Assembly: GCA_014378195.1 (NCBI GenBank)
Contig: JACMOC010000013.1
Location: 186,001 to 250,000 of the forward strand
From: Oligoflexus sp.
GTDB taxonomy: Bacteria > Bdellovibrionota_B > Oligoflexia > Oligoflexales > Oligoflexaceae
Direction: 5' to 3'
Length of the DNA: 64,000 nt
Positions 61,787-64,000 of this stretch are shown one piece after another. Position 1 is the stretch's first letter; each line of letters begins with the position of its first letter. A program made the translations under genes and the position numbers. A model generated the notes under the pieces. The model was not told where the DNA came from and did no database searches. It worked only from the letters and a program-made list of their open reading frames with translations.

Positions 61787-63568
61787 TTAGGAGGCGGACT
61801 TTTTCTTCAAACGATTCTGCTCGTTTAGAAGCTTGGAGAAGAGTTTGTGGGCATAACGCTTGTAAAGTTTTCGGGCAATTGCTCCGTTTTGATCCATCAA
61901 CTGTTCAAACTCTGCACGCTTTATACAACCGAGGACACAGACGGTGGTCGCGGCAAACTTGACTTTGGTGGGCTGGTCTTTGAGAAGCCAAAGTTCGCCA
62001 AAGGTATCAGCAGATTGGAGCTCATCGACTGGAGTTTCCAGGCCGTCTTTGTCAGCTTTGAAGACAGTTATGCTGCCTTGCAGGAGGAAATAGATACCCT
62101 GAGGAACCTGATTATAATCAAGGATTACACTGCTTTTCTGGAAATCGCGTACTACGCAGATCTTTTGGAGGAGCTTTTGCTCGGCTGAGCTCAGATCGAC
62201 CAAAAACTCGGCCCTGAAAAACGGATCCCAATCCACGGTAGGATCAGCAATAGTCTTGTCGCTCGGGTTCATGTCATGAGGTGCGGTGGAGTTGGTGTCC
62301 ATCAGCCCTAAAAATGCTACGCTGGAGGCAGGGACGGCCACCTTGCCTTTGGCTTTGCCCGACGCTTTACCCGGATCGCGCATCGCATCCGTTGATGTGT
62401 CCTGAATGCTGAATGGATTGGCATTTCGTGCGGGAGCGTGCATTTGCGGGGGGGCGGCTGCGTTCGGTTGTCCCGCGTTTTTCTCACTGGGGTAGGGAGC
62501 TGCGGCCTGTGGGCGTGCATTTTTCGCTGGCGAGGTGCCGTGGGTAGCGATCGCGATTCTCATCTCGGTCGCTTTGTTTTTGTTTTTCACGCGCTCATAG
62601 CAATAGAGAGCTCGTTCGTACAGTTCGCCCTTTTCGAAGGACTCTCCGGCACGATCAAACTCCTCCATCCGTTCGTAGACCATACCGCTATACTCATAGG
62701 CGCCAACGTTTGAGAAGAGCGAAGCAAGCAGCCCGTTTTCTTCCCGCTTAAAGTCATTGAAGGCGATAAGTTCAGGGCCGATGTCGATCGTGTTGCGCAT
62801 AAACGCAGATGTTGCCGATCGCAGATTGTTGGCCCGAATAAGCTCGATGATGAGGCCAGGGAGGCGTTTTTTAGCGATAAGTATATCGGCAAGTCGAGTA
62901 TCGGCCTGGTCTTCAGCGATTTTTTTGAGGATAAAATCCAGTTCCTGGTCGGTAAAAGAGACCTTCTCGAGATCCTGGAAATTATCGACGAAGTTTAGGT
63001 ATTGTTCGATGGCCCGATCAAATTCTTTGATGCGCAGAAAGATCTTGGCCGCCTCATGATGTTTGCCGAGCTCCAGATAACATTCGGCAGCTTCGGCATT
63101 GGCTTTGGCTTCGAGGAAGTAAGGAATGGCCGTCGGTAAATCCCCGAGTTCCCGCGCGCAGCGGCCCACTTCAAGCGGCAAATTAGCCTTTTTAAAGCAC
63201 TCCATCGCGTCTTTCCACATCCCGTTACGAGCGAGCAAAGAACCGGCGCGGTTGGGGCGTTGAATGCGGATGAGCGTGTCAGCGGCTTCGCGAATAAACC
63301 CGGATTTTTCGAGTATCGTGATGGCCTCACGAACCAGGCCCATAGATTCAAGGATCTTAGCCGAGCCGCGGAAGTTGCCTTCCTGATAGAGCTTTTGAGC
63401 CTGACGATAGGCTGCCTTGTCAGGGCCTTTGAGTTTGACTTTATCGGAGGCTCTTTTTTGGGTGCCACGACGCGCATGTCCAGCCAGCTTGGAATTTACC
63501 AGCTGCCAGATTAGATAGGCTATCGTTAGCCCAACTGCGATTACGGCTATGAGGGTAGTGACCCGCAT
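61787..63568 (-). CDS. Membrane-anchored TPR protein with cyclic-nucleotide-binding domain
   Basis: 593 residues: N-terminal membrane helix (about 4-22), basic linker, TPR-like pairs from about 50 to 355 (AKILESMGLVREAITILEKSG, AGESFEKGELYERALYCYE), a Pro/Ala/Asn-rich spacer (355-440) and a cNMP-binding beta-roll at about 455-560 (GIYFLLQGSITVFKADKDG, DTFGELWLLKDQPTKVKFAATT). The signature FGE and the Arg/Thr region are close but the phosphate-binding Arg is replaced by Lys-Pro-Thr order, so ligand binding is uncertain. Cytoplasmic face of the membrane. No kinase or cyclase nearby. Confidence 0.82.
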   Translation of the reverse strand: MRVTTLIAVIAVGLTIAYLIWQLVNSKLAGHARRGTQKRASDKVKLKGPDKAAYRQAQKLYQEGNFRGSAKILESMGLVREAITILEKSGFIREAADTLIRIQRPNRAGSLLARNGMWKDAMECFKKANLPLEVGRCARELGDLPTAIPYFLEAKANAEAAECYLELGKHHEAAKIFLRIKEFDRAIEQYLNFVDNFQDLEKVSFTDQELDFILKKIAEDQADTRLADILIAKKRLPGLIIELIRANNLRSATSAFMRNTIDIGPELIAFNDFKREENGLLASLFSNVGAYEYSGMVYERMEEFDRAGESFEKGELYERALYCYERVKNKNKATEMRIAIATHGTSPAKNARPQAAAPYPSEKNAGQPNAAAPPQMHAPARNANPFSIQDTSTDAMRDPGKASGKAKGKVAVPASSVAFLGLMDTNSTAPHDMNPSDKTIADPTVDWDPFFRAEFLVDLSSAEQKLLQKICVVRDFQKSSVILDYNQVPQGIYFLLQGSITVFKADKDGLETPVDELQSADTFGELWLLKDQPTKVKFAATTVCVLGCIKRAEFEQLMDQNGAIARKLYKRYAHKLFSKLLNEQNRLKKKSAS

Positions 63569-63673
63569 TCTCCAAATACTCCTGCGTTACCTGTCCAGAG
63601 TATCGGAAAAAAATGGGAAGAATTGAGGGGGCTTAAGCATAAGTAATTGATATCATGTAGTTCTATTTAATAC

Positions 63674-64000
63674 TCAGAACTTATAGCCAAGGCCAAACTC
63701 CGTATAGGAGTCCCGGACAGTCGTTGTGTGCTCGACATTCTTATCGTCGACGGTCATTTGTTTGCCTGGGGAGAACGTCTCGGTCACCTTGAATGAGAAG
63801 TTCTGCCCGAGCTGGATCGAAAGCCCCCCACCGTAGTTGGGAACCGGATAGAGGGATGTTTTGTTGGTGATGCGCACACCTTGGTAATCAAATTGGTTAT
63901 AGTAATCGCGGCGGGCAACGCCACCGAAAAAGAAGGGCGAAACCACACCCTGATAGGGAATGATCGTCAAGTCAACGGAGTTCGTTAAGGTTTGCGTATC
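63674..64000 (-). CDS. Outer-membrane beta-barrel protein, C-terminal part (5' end outside window)
   Basis: The frame is open to the right edge of the window, giving the last 108 residues. Alternating strands (VSPFFFGGVARRDYY, GGLSIQLGQNFSFKVTETF) end with YTEFGLGYKF, a terminal Phe preceded by alternating hydrophobics, the signal for BAM-dependent insertion. Barrel of the 8-strand OmpA/OMP_b-brl type is likely. Confidence 0.75.
   Translation of the reverse strand, partial: DTQTLTNSVDLTIIPYQGVVSPFFFGGVARRDYYNQFDYQGVRITNKTSLYPVPNYGGGLSIQLGQNFSFKVTETFSPGKQMTVDDKNVEHTTTVRDSYTEFGLGYKF

Overview
The window (about 50% G+C) comes from a flagellated Gram-negative bacterium. I infer a member of the Bdellovibrionota/Oligoflexia. 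The grounds are an FlbD protein with a sigma54-type flagellar operon, a MotE-like protein, HldE for LPS heptose, many TPR-rich envelope proteins, many lipoproteins without known families, a CAD-like carB, and DUF1552/DUF1592/cytochrome peroxidase genes of the kind seen in myxobacteria and planctomycetes. No phage, CRISPR array or insertion sequence was found. The only RNA gene seen is one tRNA-Met.

Layout. 1-4.1 kb: stress cluster prkA-yeaH-spoVR (minus strand, spoVR cut by the window edge). 4.2-5.3 kb: prfB with a programmed +1 frameshift. 5.4-9.8 kb: flbD, a periplasmic TPR protein and a membrane MCP without a sensor domain (plus). 9.8-14.5 kb: ChaN-like protein, an exported protein of unknown function, a small CxxC protein, purN and fmt (minus). 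14.5-24.7 kb: one long minus-strand flagellar operon, TPR protein - AAA+ regulator - flgB - flgC - fliE - fliF - fliH - fliI - fliJ - motE, behind a near-consensus sigma54 promoter. fliG is missing from its usual place, and the AAA+ regulator lacks the GAFTGA loop.

24.8-34.4 kb: hldE, a FAD/Rieske oxidoreductase, a broken small gene, nrdA-nrdB (promoter with two NrdR boxes and a leader of about 500 nt), a VC0807-family membrane protein and ung. 34.5-37.1 kb: response regulator, pentapeptide lipoprotein, a degraded GSCFA gene fused in frame to a truncated receiver domain, and bfd. 37.1-42.4 kb: bfr, an aldehyde dehydrogenase, two tandem paralogous lipoproteins and a third lipoprotein. 42.5-44.0 kb: FabR-like repressor divergent from a fatty-acid desaturase, with a palindrome over the promoter.

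44.1-53.4 kb: a redox and envelope region: DUF1592 (c-haem), DUF1552, di-haem peroxidase, hemerythrin, and a four-haem TsdB-TsdA-like fusion divergent from an outer-membrane barrel. 53.3-55.0 kb: a group of small membrane or exported proteins of unknown function, with a 20-bp perfect inverted repeat. 55.5-60.1 kb: carA-carB-tRNA-Met. 60.2-64 kb: thiolase, small zinc-ribbon-like protein, TPR plus cyclic-nucleotide-binding protein, and the end of an outer-membrane barrel gene.

The most unusual items are the GAFTGA-less regulator inside a sigma54 flagellar operon that lacks fliG, the long NrdR-controlled nrdAB leader, the GSCFA-receiver chimera, and the 53-55 kb and 39-42 kb lineage-specific envelope genes. 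All family assignments come from reading motifs; no database search was run.
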